NCBI GenBank assembly: GCA_049671745.1
Contig: JBATVL010000005.1
Span: forward strand, 1 to 64,000
Source of the DNA: SNAP01 sp049671745
GTDB lineage: Bacteria > Bacteroidota > Bacteroidia > Bacteroidales > Marinifilaceae
Direction of reading: 5' to 3'
Length of the DNA: 64,000 nucleotides
The translations under genes and the position numbers were made by a program. Positions 43,618-51,720 of the stretch are shown here, in pieces. Positions within the stretch are counted from its first letter, which is position 1. The number at the start of each line of letters is the position of its first letter. The notes beneath the pieces were generated by a model. The model had not been told where the DNA came from. It saw only the letters and a program-made list of their open reading frames with translations, and ran no database searches.

Positions 43618-45669
43618 ATGAAAAAGCATGTGTACATTATTGGACTTTCTTGTATGATACTAGCTACGGCTTGTGTTAATAAGATAACAAAAAAAGGAAT
43701 AAAAAAGGTAAATCCAGATTTTACAAGTAATTCTATGGATTTAGAAGTAAAACCGGGCAAGAACTTCTACTTATACGCTAATGGAAATTGGAAAAAGAAC
43801 AATCCACTTCCTGAGGATAAAAGCCGCTATGGCTCTTTTGATGTCTTAAGAGAAAAAGCAAGAACTGATGTTAAAGAACTCTTGGCTGACGTAATTAGCA
43901 ACAAGCATAAAAAAGGAACTGCTGAACAAAAAATTTCTGATCTATATAATTTGGGTATGGATACAGAACGTCTTGAAAAAGAAGGCATTTCAGCTATTAG
44001 ACCAGAATTAGACAAGATTAGTGCAATGAAAACATCAGAAGATGTAGCTAAACAAATTGCTTATATGCACAAAATGACAGTTAGTACCGTTTTTGGATTA
44101 GGTGCTGGACCTGATCGAAAAGATTCAAATAAGGTAACTGCATTTATAGGACAAGGTGGCCTTGGACTTCCCGATAGAGAATATTATCTATCTGATAATG
44201 AGAGAATGGTTGCGATACGAATTGCATATGTTCAACACATCACTAAAATGATTTCTTTTTGTGGTGTAAATAAAAGTGAAGCAAGTACAAGAGCTGAGAG
44301 AATTCTTTCTTTAGAAACTAGACTAGCTAAAGCTTCTATGAAAAGAGAAGATAGACGAGATCCATATAAAACATATAATCCGATGTCTTTTCAAGACATA
44401 AGCAAATTGGTCTCAAATCTAAATTTTGACGCATATTTGAATACTATTGGACTTAAATATAGAGGTGAATTTATTGTCTCGCAACCAGATTTCTTTAGAG
44501 AAGTAAACAAGATGTTACAAGACGTTGAACTTGAGGCATGGAAAGACTACTTAAAATGGAATCTTATGAATTCTTCAGCAAACTATCTTAATAAAGCAAT
44601 AGTTAAACAAGATTTTGATTTCTATCAAAAAACACTTTCGGGAAAACCTATTATGGAGGCTAGATGGAAGACGGTTACTAGTATAGTTAGCAGTGCTTTA
44701 GGTGAAGAAGTTGGTAAACTTTATGTAGAAAAACACTTTCCTCCTCGTGCAAAAGAAAGAATGATTAAATTAGTTACTAATGTAAAGAAAGGTCTTTCTT
44801 TAAGAATAAAACAACTTGATTGGATGTCTAAAGAAACTAAAATCAAGGCTCAGGCTAAACTTGCTGCAATGAATTTCAAGATTGGATATCCTGATAAATG
44901 GAAAGATTATTCTAAACTTGTTATTGATAATAAACTCTCTTTCATTGAAAACATGAGAAAGGTTGGGCAATTTCACGAAAAAGAAGATCTTTCTAAAATT
45001 GGTGGCCCTGTAGATAAATCGGAATGGTTTATGACGCCTCAAACTGTAAACGCATATTATAGTCCACAAATGAATGAGATGGCTTTCCCTGCTGCCATTC
45101 TTCAAGCTCCATTCTTCTATCTTGATGCTGATGATGCAGTTAACTATGGTGCTATTGGAGTTGTTATTGGTCATGAAATGACTCATGGATTTGATGACAA
45201 AGGTCGTTTATACGATTTAAAAGGGAATTTAGAAAACTGGTGGTCTAAAGAAGATACTGAAAAATTCAAGAAAAGATCTCAAGTTTTAATCGATAGATTT
45301 AACAACTTTGTTGTGATTGATGACTTGCATGCTAATGGATCACTTTCTTTAGGAGAGAATATTGCTGATTTAGGTGGACTAAACATCTCATGGACAGCGA
45401 TAAATGAGGTATGGAAAAAAGAAAAACCTAATAAAAAAATTGATAACCTAACAGCATCTCAAAGATTCTTTTTGTCATATGCTAGAGTTTGGGCACAAAA
45501 TATTAGAGAAAAAGAACAAGTAAGATTGACAAAGGATGATGTTCATTCTCTTGGTCGTTTTAGAGTTATTGGACCACTTCCTAATATACAAGCATGGTAC
45601 GATGCTTTCAATATTACAGAAAAGGACGAAATGTATGTTCCTATTGAAAAACGTGCATCTATCTGGTAA
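43618..45669 (+). CDS. pepO: M13 family zinc metallopeptidase lipoprotein (PepO/neprilysin-like)
   Basis: 683 residues from the ATG at 43618, which begins a clean signal with lipobox LATACVN; the frame is open to 43585 but that start is less suitable. Gluzincin motifs: GVVIGHEMTHGFDDKGR (HExxH zinc site) and ENIADLGG (third ligand Glu), plus the substrate-binding NAYYSPQMNEMAFPAAILQ. C-terminal residues end in the family's short tail (RASIW, instead of the frequent CxxW). Expected to degrade peptides up to about 40 residues at the cell envelope. Closed by a strong terminator. Confidence 0.95.
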   Translation: MKKHVYIIGLSCMILATACVNKITKKGIKKVNPDFTSNSMDLEVKPGKNFYLYANGNWKKNNPLPEDKSRYGSFDVLREKARTDVKELLADVISNKHKKGTAEQKISDLYNLGMDTERLEKEGISAIRPELDKISAMKTSEDVAKQIAYMHKMTVSTVFGLGAGPDRKDSNKVTAFIGQGGLGLPDREYYLSDNERMVAIRIAYVQHITKMISFCGVNKSEASTRAERILSLETRLAKASMKREDRRDPYKTYNPMSFQDISKLVSNLNFDAYLNTIGLKYRGEFIVSQPDFFREVNKMLQDVELEAWKDYLKWNLMNSSANYLNKAIVKQDFDFYQKTLSGKPIMEARWKTVTSIVSSALGEEVGKLYVEKHFPPRAKERMIKLVTNVKKGLSLRIKQLDWMSKETKIKAQAKLAAMNFKIGYPDKWKDYSKLVIDNKLSFIENMRKVGQFHEKEDLSKIGGPVDKSEWFMTPQTVNAYYSPQMNEMAFPAAILQAPFFYLDADDAVNYGAIGVVIGHEMTHGFDDKGRLYDLKGNLENWWSKEDTEKFKKRSQVLIDRFNNFVVIDDLHANGSLSLGENIADLGGLNISWTAINEVWKKEKPNKKIDNLTASQRFFLSYARVWAQNIREKEQVRLTKDDVHSLGRFRVIGPLPNIQAWYDAFNITEKDEMYVPIEKRASIW

Positions 45670-45694
45670 AACAAATATATATTTGGGAATATAA

Positions 45695-45730
45695 AATGGA
45701 GTTACCATAACAGGTAACTCCATTTCTTTT
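45695..45730 (+). terminator. Rho-independent terminator after pepO
   Basis: Stem AATGGAGTTACC (45695-45706) / GGTAACTCCATT (45713-45724), six-base loop, then TCTTTT. Confidence 0.88.
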
Positions 45731-45762
45731 ATGAGTCTTGTTAATTTATTTAATAAAATTTG

Positions 45763-45770
45763 TATCTTTA
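45763..45770 (+). promoter_or_regulatory. -7-like box of the threonine aldolase gene
   Basis: TATCTTTA, one mismatch to TAnnTTTG, 22 bp before the ATG; a CTTG at 45737-45740 is 22 bp upstream, slightly long for a -33 element. Confidence 0.35.
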
Positions 45771-45792
45771 CTATGAACATTAAAACAAAATA

Positions 45793-46821
45793 ATGAAAAA
45801 TAGAGGTTTCGGAAGTGACAATTTCTCAGGAGTTATTCCTGAGGTTATGAAAGCACTTAAAGATGCAAATATTAGTCATGAAGTATCTTATGGTGCTGAT
45901 GATTTCTCAGAAAGTTGTATAAAGAAATTCAAAACACTTTTTGGAGAAGAGATTGAAGTATTCTTTACATTTAATGGCACTGCAGCCAATACTATCGCTA
46001 TTGCCTCATGTACAAACTCATTTAATGCTGTTGTTTGTGCAGAAACCGCACATATTCACGTCGATGAATGTGGTTCCATAGAAAAATTCACAGGCTGTAA
46101 GGTTCTTACTCTTCCAACATTTGACGGTAAAATAAATCCAGAATTAATAGAAAATCACATGCACGGTTTTCATGATCAACATCACTCTCAACCAAAAGTT
46201 ATTTCTATCACGCAGAGTACAGAACTCGGAACCGTTTATACAGTAGAAGAACTAAAAAGCATTTGTGATTATGCTCATTCTTTTGGAATATATGTTCATA
46301 TGGACGGAGCTAGAATTGCTAATGCTGTTGCATATCTTGATATAGATCTTAAATGCATTACTAAGGATGTTGGGATTGATATACTTTCGTTTGGAGGAAC
46401 TAAAAATGGAATGATGTTTGGTGAGTCTATCATTTATTTCAACAAAGACCTTGCAACTAACGCTAAATATATTCGTAAACAAGGAATGCAATTATATTCT
46501 AAAATGCGATTTATTGCAGCTCAGTTTGAAGCTATCTTAACAGACGATTTGTGGCTTAAAACAGCAAGGCACGCTAATGCAATGGCTTGTCTTCTTGCTA
46601 GAGAAATTTCTAATATTCCACAAATAAAAATAACACAAGAAGTTCAAGCAAATGAAGTATTTGCAATTATTCCTCGAGAAACCATACCTAAACTTCAGGA
46701 AAAAGTTTTCTTTTATACTTGGGATGAATCAGCTGCTGAAGTTAGATGGGTTTGTTCTTTTGATACCACAGAACATGATATTATGTCGTTTGTTGATCTT
46801 CTTAAAGAAGAATTATCATAA
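45793..46821 (+). CDS. ltaE: Low-specificity L-threonine aldolase (PLP)
   Basis: 342 residues. Cleaves L-threonine or allo-threonine to glycine and acetaldehyde. MKNRGFGSDNFSGVIPEVMKAL at the start, FFTFNGTAANTIAI (PLP phosphate), HMDGARIANA with the cofactor Asp, and the PLP Lys in SFGGTKNGMMFGE. Full length. Follows the pepO terminator and precedes mnmD by 27 bp; the link to its neighbours is not functional as far as I can see. Confidence 0.95.
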   Translation: MKNRGFGSDNFSGVIPEVMKALKDANISHEVSYGADDFSESCIKKFKTLFGEEIEVFFTFNGTAANTIAIASCTNSFNAVVCAETAHIHVDECGSIEKFTGCKVLTLPTFDGKINPELIENHMHGFHDQHHSQPKVISITQSTELGTVYTVEELKSICDYAHSFGIYVHMDGARIANAVAYLDIDLKCITKDVGIDILSFGGTKNGMMFGESIIYFNKDLATNAKYIRKQGMQLYSKMRFIAAQFEAILTDDLWLKTARHANAMACLLAREISNIPQIKITQEVQANEVFAIIPRETIPKLQEKVFFYTWDESAAEVRWVCSFDTTEHDIMSFVDLLKEELS

Positions 46822-46835
46822 ATGGATTTTTAGCA

Positions 46836-46843
46836 TATCTTTG
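46836..46843 (+). promoter_or_regulatory. -7 box directly before mnmD
   Basis: TATCTTTG, exact match to TAnnTTTG, ending only 5 bp before the mnmD ATG (46849). If used, transcription would begin at or within a base or two of the start codon, giving a leaderless message. No -33 partner. Confidence 0.4.
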
Positions 46844-46848
46844 CATAT

Positions 46849-47502
46849 ATGAAAGAAAGAATTTTTACAACAACAAAAGATGGCTCACAAACTATATACA
46901 TCCCTGCATTAGATGAACATTATCACTCAACCAATGGAGCAATACAAGAGGCACAGATAGTATATATTCAGGCTGCTCTAGATTATTGCAAGAAGGATGA
47001 AATCAATGTTTTTGAAGCAGGTTTTGGAACAGGTTTAAATGCCTATCTTACTATGCTAGAGTCTAAAAAGAAAATATCTTATACTTCTATTGAATTATAC
47101 CCTCTCACTGAAAAGGAATACTCTTCTCTAAATCATCATAAAATTATTTTAAATGGTTCTGAGAAATCTTTCCTTAAGCTTCACAAAGCAAAATGGGGTG
47201 AATTTTGCAATATCAATGAAAATTTTAGATTAAAAAAAATTAATGAAGATTTAACCTTACATTCTTTTGAGAAAGGATATGACGTTATTTATTTTGATGC
47301 GTTTGCTCCTGATGTTCAGCCACATCTATGGACAGAAGATCTTTTTAAGAAGATATACGACTCGATGAATTCTGGAGGAATTCTAACTACTTATTGTGTT
47401 AAAGGCATAGTTAAAAGAGCTCTTAAATCATGTGGTTTTAAAATTGAAAAATTACCTGGAGCCATAGGCAAGAGAGAAATGCTTAGAGCCATTAAGGAAT
47501 AA
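46849..47502 (+). CDS. mnmD: tRNA 5-methylaminomethyl-2-thiouridine methyltransferase MnmD
   Basis: 217 residues; the methyltransferase half of E. coli MnmC, here without the FAD oxidase half. Motifs: STNGAIQEAQIVYIQAAL, VFEAGFGTGLNAYLTM (AdoMet loop), YDVIYFDAFAPDVQPHLWT, GGILTTYCVKGIVKRALKSCGF and the ending LPGAIGKREMLRA. It completes the wobble-uridine modification of tRNAs for Lys, Glu and Gln. Stand-alone MnmD is normal in Bacteroidota. Confidence 0.94.
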   Translation: MKERIFTTTKDGSQTIYIPALDEHYHSTNGAIQEAQIVYIQAALDYCKKDEINVFEAGFGTGLNAYLTMLESKKKISYTSIELYPLTEKEYSSLNHHKIILNGSEKSFLKLHKAKWGEFCNINENFRLKKINEDLTLHSFEKGYDVIYFDAFAPDVQPHLWTEDLFKKIYDSMNSGGILTTYCVKGIVKRALKSCGFKIEKLPGAIGKREMLRAIKE

Positions 47503-47547
47503 TGGAAAATTCTTACATTACATATAATGAAATACAATTAAATCTTT

Positions 47548-47555
47548 TAACTTTG
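47548..47555 (+). promoter_or_regulatory. -7 box of the FKBP operon
   Basis: TAACTTTG (TAnnTTTG), about 38 bp before the first FKBP ATG at 47593. No convincing -33. Confidence 0.45.
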
Positions 47556-47592
47556 GGAACTGAATTATATATTAAATTGAAAATTAAAAAAG

Positions 47593-48195
47593 ATGAAGTA
47601 CACTGAAGAGATTGATAAGGTAAGTTATTGTTTAGGATTAAGTATTGCAAGTAATTTACTTACATCAGGGGTTAAAAGTATCAATGTTGAAGCATTTACA
47701 TCTGCATTAGACGATGCTTTCGCTGGAAAAGAACCAACTGTTACACCAGAAGAAGCAAACCAAACACTTCAAGCTTTCTTCGGAAAGATTCAAGAACAGA
47801 TGAGTGCCGCTGCTGTTAGTGTTGGTAAAGAATTTCTAACTGCTAATGCTAATGCTGAAGGTGTTATTACACTGGAAAGTGGATTACAATATAAAGTTTT
47901 AACTGCTGGTAATGGCAAGATACCTACTGAAACAGACCAAGTTAAATGTCATTATGAAGGTAAATTAATTAATGGTGCTATTTTCGACTCTTCTTATAAA
48001 AGAAACGAACCTGCTACTTTCCCAGTAAATGGTGTTATTAAAGGATGGGTTGAGGCTCTTCAATTAATGGAAACTGGTGCTAAATGGCAATTATTTGTTC
48101 CTTCTGAGTTAGCTTATGGTGCTCAAGGTGCTGGACAAGCAATCGGACCTAACGAAACTCTTATATTTGATGTTGAATTACTAGAAATAGTATAA
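47593..48195 (+). CDS. FKBP-type peptidyl-prolyl isomerase (Mip/FklB-like), 1 of 4
   Basis: 200 residues without signal peptide. N-terminal helical dimerisation domain (about 1-85: VSYCLGLSIASNLLTSGVKSINVEAFTSALDDAF) and C-terminal FKBP domain with LESGLQYKVLTAGNG, VKCHYEGKLINGAIFDSSYKRNEPATFPVNGVIKGW and WQLFVPSELAYGAQGAGQAIGPNETLIFDVELLEI. Cytoplasmic cis-trans prolyl isomerase and chaperone. First of four adjacent paralogues; the next starts 11 bp after its stop. Confidence 0.94.
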   Translation: MKYTEEIDKVSYCLGLSIASNLLTSGVKSINVEAFTSALDDAFAGKEPTVTPEEANQTLQAFFGKIQEQMSAAAVSVGKEFLTANANAEGVITLESGLQYKVLTAGNGKIPTETDQVKCHYEGKLINGAIFDSSYKRNEPATFPVNGVIKGWVEALQLMETGAKWQLFVPSELAYGAQGAGQAIGPNETLIFDVELLEIV

Positions 48196-48206
48196 TCTTA
48201 ACCAGT

Positions 48207-48683
48207 TTGAAAAATAAAATATCACTATTAATATTCTCTTGTATTATATTATTTTCATCTTGTTTAAAAGAGGGCGAAGATCCTAATGCAAATGCAAAAA
48301 GGAATCTTAAAGATGGTGAAGAATTCTTAGCAAAAAATGCAAAACAAAAGGGAGTTACAACTACAGAGAGTGGATTACAGTATAAAGTACTTAGGTCTAC
48401 TCATGGATTAAGCCCAGATATAAACAGTACGGTGGAATGCAACTATGAAGGACGATTTATTAATGGTGATGTTTTTGATTCTTCTTATAAAAGAGGTAAA
48501 ACTGCTGAATTTGCAGTAAATCGTGTAATTAAAGGATGGACTGAAGCTCTTATGCTTATGCACAAAGGCGAAAAATGGCAATTATATATTCCATATCAAT
48601 TAGCCTATGGATATAGAGGCAGACCAGGTATTGGAGCTTGTCAGACTTTAATCTTTGACATCGAATTGCTGGATATAAAATAA
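48207..48683 (+). CDS. FKBP-type peptidyl-prolyl isomerase lipoprotein, 2 of 4
   Basis: 158 residues with a TTG start at 48207; no ATG gives a complete signal. Lipoprotein signal with LFSSCLKEG, short linker, then an FKBP domain (TTESGLQYKVLRSTHG, VECNYEGRFINGDVFDSSYKRGKTAEF, IPYQLAYGYRGRPGIGACQTLIFDIELLDIK). The helical dimerisation domain is absent. Envelope-located. Confidence 0.9.
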   Translation: MKNKISLLIFSCIILFSSCLKEGEDPNANAKRNLKDGEEFLAKNAKQKGVTTTESGLQYKVLRSTHGLSPDINSTVECNYEGRFINGDVFDSSYKRGKTAEFAVNRVIKGWTEALMLMHKGEKWQLYIPYQLAYGYRGRPGIGACQTLIFDIELLDIK

Positions 48684-48701
48684 TAGAGTATCATCTATAT
48701 C

Positions 48702-49121
48702 ATGAAAAAAGATAATCACCTAGAAATTGGTATACGGTTTCTAGAAGAAAACAGAGATAAAGATGGTGTTATAACCTTAGCTTCTGGTCTTCAATACAAA
48801 GTCTTAAAAAATATAAATAAAGAAGGTCAAAACCCTAAGATAACTAATAGTGTTTTATGTCATTACGAAGGAAGACTTATAGACGGAACAGTCTTTGACT
48901 CTTCCTACAAAAGAGGTAAAGCATTAAAGTTTTCTCTATTGGAAGTAATCTCAGGTTGGACAATCGCTCTACAAATGATGAAAGAAGGTGATAAATGGGA
49001 AATATATCTTCCTTCTGAATTTGCTTACGGACGTCTAGGAGCAGGAAAGGATATTGCACCTAATTCAGCATTAATTTTTATAATTGAATTAATAAAAATA
49101 AATAATAACCCTAATAAATAA
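48702..49121 (+). CDS. FKBP-type peptidyl-prolyl isomerase, minimal, 3 of 4
   Basis: 139 residues, no signal peptide and no dimerisation domain; essentially a bare FKBP domain (TLASGLQYKVLKNINKEG, VLCHYEGRLIDGTVFDSSYKRGKALKF, LPSEFAYGRLGAGKDIAPNSALIF). The FKBP core is closest to copies 1 and 2, with the shared DSSYKR loop, which argues for local duplication. Six bp before copy 4. Confidence 0.9.
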   Translation: MKKDNHLEIGIRFLEENRDKDGVITLASGLQYKVLKNINKEGQNPKITNSVLCHYEGRLIDGTVFDSSYKRGKALKFSLLEVISGWTIALQMMKEGDKWEIYLPSEFAYGRLGAGKDIAPNSALIFIIELIKINNNPNK

Positions 49122-49126
49122 ATAAA

Positions 49127-49858
49127 ATGATAAAAAAGACAATTTTACCTTTTGCAGCTGCTGCTATGCTTCTTGCTTCATGTAATAACGATGCAAAAAT
49201 TGGAAATATCACTTTAAATACTCAAAGTGATAGTGTTAGTTATGTTATTGGTAATCAAATTGGAAGTTCATTTAAGCAAAGTGGTTTAGTTGAACTAAAT
49301 CATGTTGTTTTAGATAAAGCCATCAAACAAGCTCTTCAAGGCAACGACTCTCAAATCGACAAAGCGCAAGTAAATCCACTAATGAAAGCTTACTTTGAGA
49401 AGGCTCAGAAAGTAGCAAAAGAAAAAGCTGAGGCTGAAAACAAACTAGATAGTAAAAAGAATAAGGCTGAAGGAGAAAAATTTTTAGCTGAAAACAAACT
49501 TAAAGAAGGTATTCAAACTACTGAATCTGGTCTTCAATATAAAGTAATCAAGGAAGGAACAGGTGAAAAGCCTCTTGCTACAGATAGAGTAAAAGTTACT
49601 TATAAAGGTACTTTACTTGACGGTACGGTATTTGATTCTAACAGCGACGGCTTTGAATTTATGCTTAATGGAGTCATCAAGGGATGGACTGAAGGTGTAC
49701 AATTAATGACTATAGGTTCAAAATATAAATTTTTCATTCCTTCAGAATTAGCATATGGAGAAAATCAAATGGGAGCAACAATAAAAGCAAACTCGACATT
49801 GATTTTTGAAGTAGAATTACTTGATATCATTAAAGCTGAAGAAGCTTCTATAAAATAA
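49127..49858 (+). CDS. FKBP-type peptidyl-prolyl isomerase lipoprotein with dimerisation domain, 4 of 4
   Basis: 243 residues. Lipobox MLLASCNND, FKBP_N helical domain (VSYVIGNQIGSSFKQSGLVELNHVVLDKAIKQALQG, then a Lys/Glu-rich helix), and FKBP domain (TTESGLQYKVIKEGTGEKP, VKVTYKGTLLDGTVFDSNSDG, FIPSELAYGENQMGATIKANSTLIFEVELLDI). Closest to classical Mip. Its FKBP domain has DSNSDG where the other three have DSSYKR, so it is the more distant member. Confidence 0.93.
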   Translation: MIKKTILPFAAAAMLLASCNNDAKIGNITLNTQSDSVSYVIGNQIGSSFKQSGLVELNHVVLDKAIKQALQGNDSQIDKAQVNPLMKAYFEKAQKVAKEKAEAENKLDSKKNKAEGEKFLAENKLKEGIQTTESGLQYKVIKEGTGEKPLATDRVKVTYKGTLLDGTVFDSNSDGFEFMLNGVIKGWTEGVQLMTIGSKYKFFIPSELAYGENQMGATIKANSTLIFEVELLDIIKAEEASIK

Positions 49859-49879
49859 TTAAAAATAAAATATATATAA

Positions 49880-50257
49880 ATGAATTACGAGGTAACAGGA
49901 AGACTTATTGTAAAAGACGATATACAAGCAATCTCTGATAGATTTAAAAAAAGAGAGTTTGTTATTGAAGTAGAGAATGAAAGAAATTCTGATTGGAATG
50001 ATTTCATTAAAGTTCAATTAACACAAGATAGATGTGATTTAGTTGAGAATATGAATCTTAATGATATGATTAAAGTATCATTCAATCTAAGAGGACGTAA
50101 GTGGGAAAATAATGGGCAAACTTCTTATTTCACTAACCTTGAAGGTTGGAGAATTGAGAAAGTTAGTCAAGATAGCAATAATACTCCTCCTGTTCCTGAA
50201 TATTCAGCAGCAGAAATTCCTGTAGCAGAATCAGAAGTTGATGATCTTCCTTTCTAG
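49880..50257 (+). CDS. DUF3127 protein with SSB-like acidic tip
   Basis: 125 residues. DUF3127 is a Bacteroidota family with an OB-like core: YEVTGRLIVKDDIQAISDRFKKREFVIEVE, VKVSFNLRGRKWENNGQTSYFTNLEGWRIEKV. After a Pro-rich linker it ends in DDLPF, almost identical to the DDxPF tip by which SSB recruits partner proteins. It is likely a single-strand-DNA or replication-associated protein, but that is inference from the fold and tail. Last gene before the terminator at 50271-50302. Confidence 0.88.
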   Translation: MNYEVTGRLIVKDDIQAISDRFKKREFVIEVENERNSDWNDFIKVQLTQDRCDLVENMNLNDMIKVSFNLRGRKWENNGQTSYFTNLEGWRIEKVSQDSNNTPPVPEYSAAEIPVAESEVDDLPF

Positions 50258-50270
50258 GAAATTAATACAT

Positions 50271-50302
50271 AAAAAAACCTGCTTCTAAAAGCAGGTTTTT
50301 TT
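50271..50302. terminator. Bidirectional rho-independent terminator
   Basis: Perfect stem AAAAAACCTGCTT (50272-50284) / AAGCAGGTTTTTT (50289-50301) with loop CTAA, between the convergent DUF3127 and adenylate kinase genes. Confidence 0.92.
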
Positions 50303-50314
50303 ATACAATATATT

Positions 50315-51478
50315 TTATTTCTTAATAAACTTATCAAAGATATCACACATTTCCTTGAATACAGTATCTTCTACTGACGTCCCATCTATTTCAGCATATT
50401 TAGATTGCTTATCATAAAACTCAACAACCTTTGGTGTAAATGTTTCATGTCTTTCTAAACGTCTAATAATAATATCTGCATCCTTATCATACGGACGTTT
50501 ATTGAAGGTCTTTCCTCTTTTAGATAGTCTTCGTATAGATTCTAAAGTTGGTACTTCAAGATTAATAACAGCTGTTGTTTTTGAATTATGTTTCATCAGC
50601 AATCCGTCTAGAATATAGGCTTGAACAATTGTTCGAGGAAAACCTTTGAAAATAAACCCTTTAGCATTAGGATGTTCTTTCAATCTTCTCTCTATTAACT
50701 TAATTGCTATTTCGTCTGGTACAATATCACCCTTTTCTATATACGAAACAGCTTGTTTACCCAACAACGATCCTCTATCTATTTCATCTCTTATCATAGA
50801 ACCTGTAGGAACAAAAACTAAGCCATATTTTTCAGCTAGTCTCTTACATTGAGTACCTTTCCCTGCTCCAGGTGCACCCATTACAATAAAATTCTTCTTA
50901 TTCTCTATATGTGTTTTCTCTACAGCATTGGTTAGCTCATCAAAAACATCATTCATACTACCAGTTCCATCTATAGGATAATAAATTCCCTTCTCTTTAT
51001 AGAAATTAGCTACAGGAACTGTTTTCTCTCTATATTCTTGAAATCTATTCTCTATTACCTCTTCAGTATCATCTACTCTATTCTCTATCTTAGCTCTTTC
51101 AAGCATACGGTGTTTTAGAATGTCAAAAGGTACTTCTAGAGATAACATACAATCTAAACTTGAATTCATCTTTAAAAGAATTCCTTCAAGTATATAGGCT
51201 TGTACTGTAGTACGTGGAAATCCATCAAAAAGAAATCCGTTTACGTTCTTATAATTAGTTAACCTATCTTCTATTAGTTGAACAACAAACTCATCTGAAA
51301 GAAGATGTCCTTTATTAATTACAGCTGCTGCTATTCGACCTAATTCAGTATCTTTGGCTATTTCCTCCCTTAGCATATCTCCTGTTGAAATATATGCGAG
51401 ATTATATTTCTCAATCAATTTCTTTGATTGAGTACCTTTCCCTGCACCTGGAGGGCCAAAAAGTGCAATATTTAACAT
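50315..51478 (-). CDS. adk: Adenylate kinase, two fused kinase domains
   Basis: 387 residues: two complete nucleoside-monophosphate kinase domains in one chain (about 1-190 and 195-387). Domain 1 has P-loop GPPGAGKGTQ (8-17), STGDMLRE and DGFPRT (85-90), all canonical. Domain 2 has P-loop GAPGAGKGTQ (201-210) but PTGSMIRD (Asp to Ser at 227) and KGFPRT (Asp to Lys at 278), losing acidic residues used for Mg2+ and AMP-site chemistry; its Arg residues remain. So domain 1 is the likely active AMP kinase (ATP + AMP to 2 ADP) and domain 2 may be weak, altered in substrate, or structural. Own promoter at 51506-51536. Confidence 0.9.
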   Translation of the reverse strand: MLNIALFGPPGAGKGTQSKKLIEKYNLAYISTGDMLREEIAKDTELGRIAAAVINKGHLLSDEFVVQLIEDRLTNYKNVNGFLFDGFPRTTVQAYILEGILLKMNSSLDCMLSLEVPFDILKHRMLERAKIENRVDDTEEVIENRFQEYREKTVPVANFYKEKGIYYPIDGTGSMNDVFDELTNAVEKTHIENKKNFIVMGAPGAGKGTQCKRLAEKYGLVFVPTGSMIRDEIDRGSLLGKQAVSYIEKGDIVPDEIAIKLIERRLKEHPNAKGFIFKGFPRTIVQAYILDGLLMKHNSKTTAVINLEVPTLESIRRLSKRGKTFNKRPYDKDADIIIRRLERHETFTPKVVEFYDKQSKYAEIDGTSVEDTVFKEMCDIFDKFIKK

Positions 51479-51505
51479 GATGTTTCAGTTATTTAGTTTA
51501 AGACT

Positions 51506-51536
51506 CAAAAGTAAAAACTTTAATTTGTAATACAAT
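51506..51536 (-). promoter_or_regulatory. Promoter of adk
   Basis: Minus strand: ATTG (51536-51533), 19-bp spacer, TACTTTTG (51513-51506), an exact TAnnTTTG; the -33 differs by one base. Leader about 20 nt. Confidence 0.65.
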
Positions 51537-51565
51537 TTTATCTTTCATAAATTAAATAGAATATT

Positions 51566-51583
51566 GTACTTTTATAAAAGTAC
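51566..51583. promoter_or_regulatory. Perfect 18-bp palindrome in the adk / methylmalonyl-CoA intergenic region
   Basis: GTACTTTTATAAAAGTAC. Each strand contains TACTTTTA, one base from the -7 consensus, so it can be an operator or a symmetric promoter pair facing both adk and the epimerase gene. Confidence 0.45.
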
Positions 51584-51617
51584 TTATTTAAAACAATTAT
51601 AAACATCCTTTTATATT

Positions 51618-51633
51618 AAAGAACAGGTTCTTT
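51618..51633. promoter_or_regulatory. Dyad AAAGAACAGGTTCTTT before the methylmalonyl-CoA operon
   Basis: Seven-bp perfect arms with a two-base centre, about 88 bp upstream of the epimerase ATG. Typical size for a regulator operator; the regulator is unknown. Confidence 0.4.
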
Positions 51634-51720
51634 TATTTGGTAGAACTCATTCTAATGAATACTTTTGTTGCTTTAACAGATATAAAAATCAAACGTTTTA
51701 ATTTAATAAATATAGAGAAG

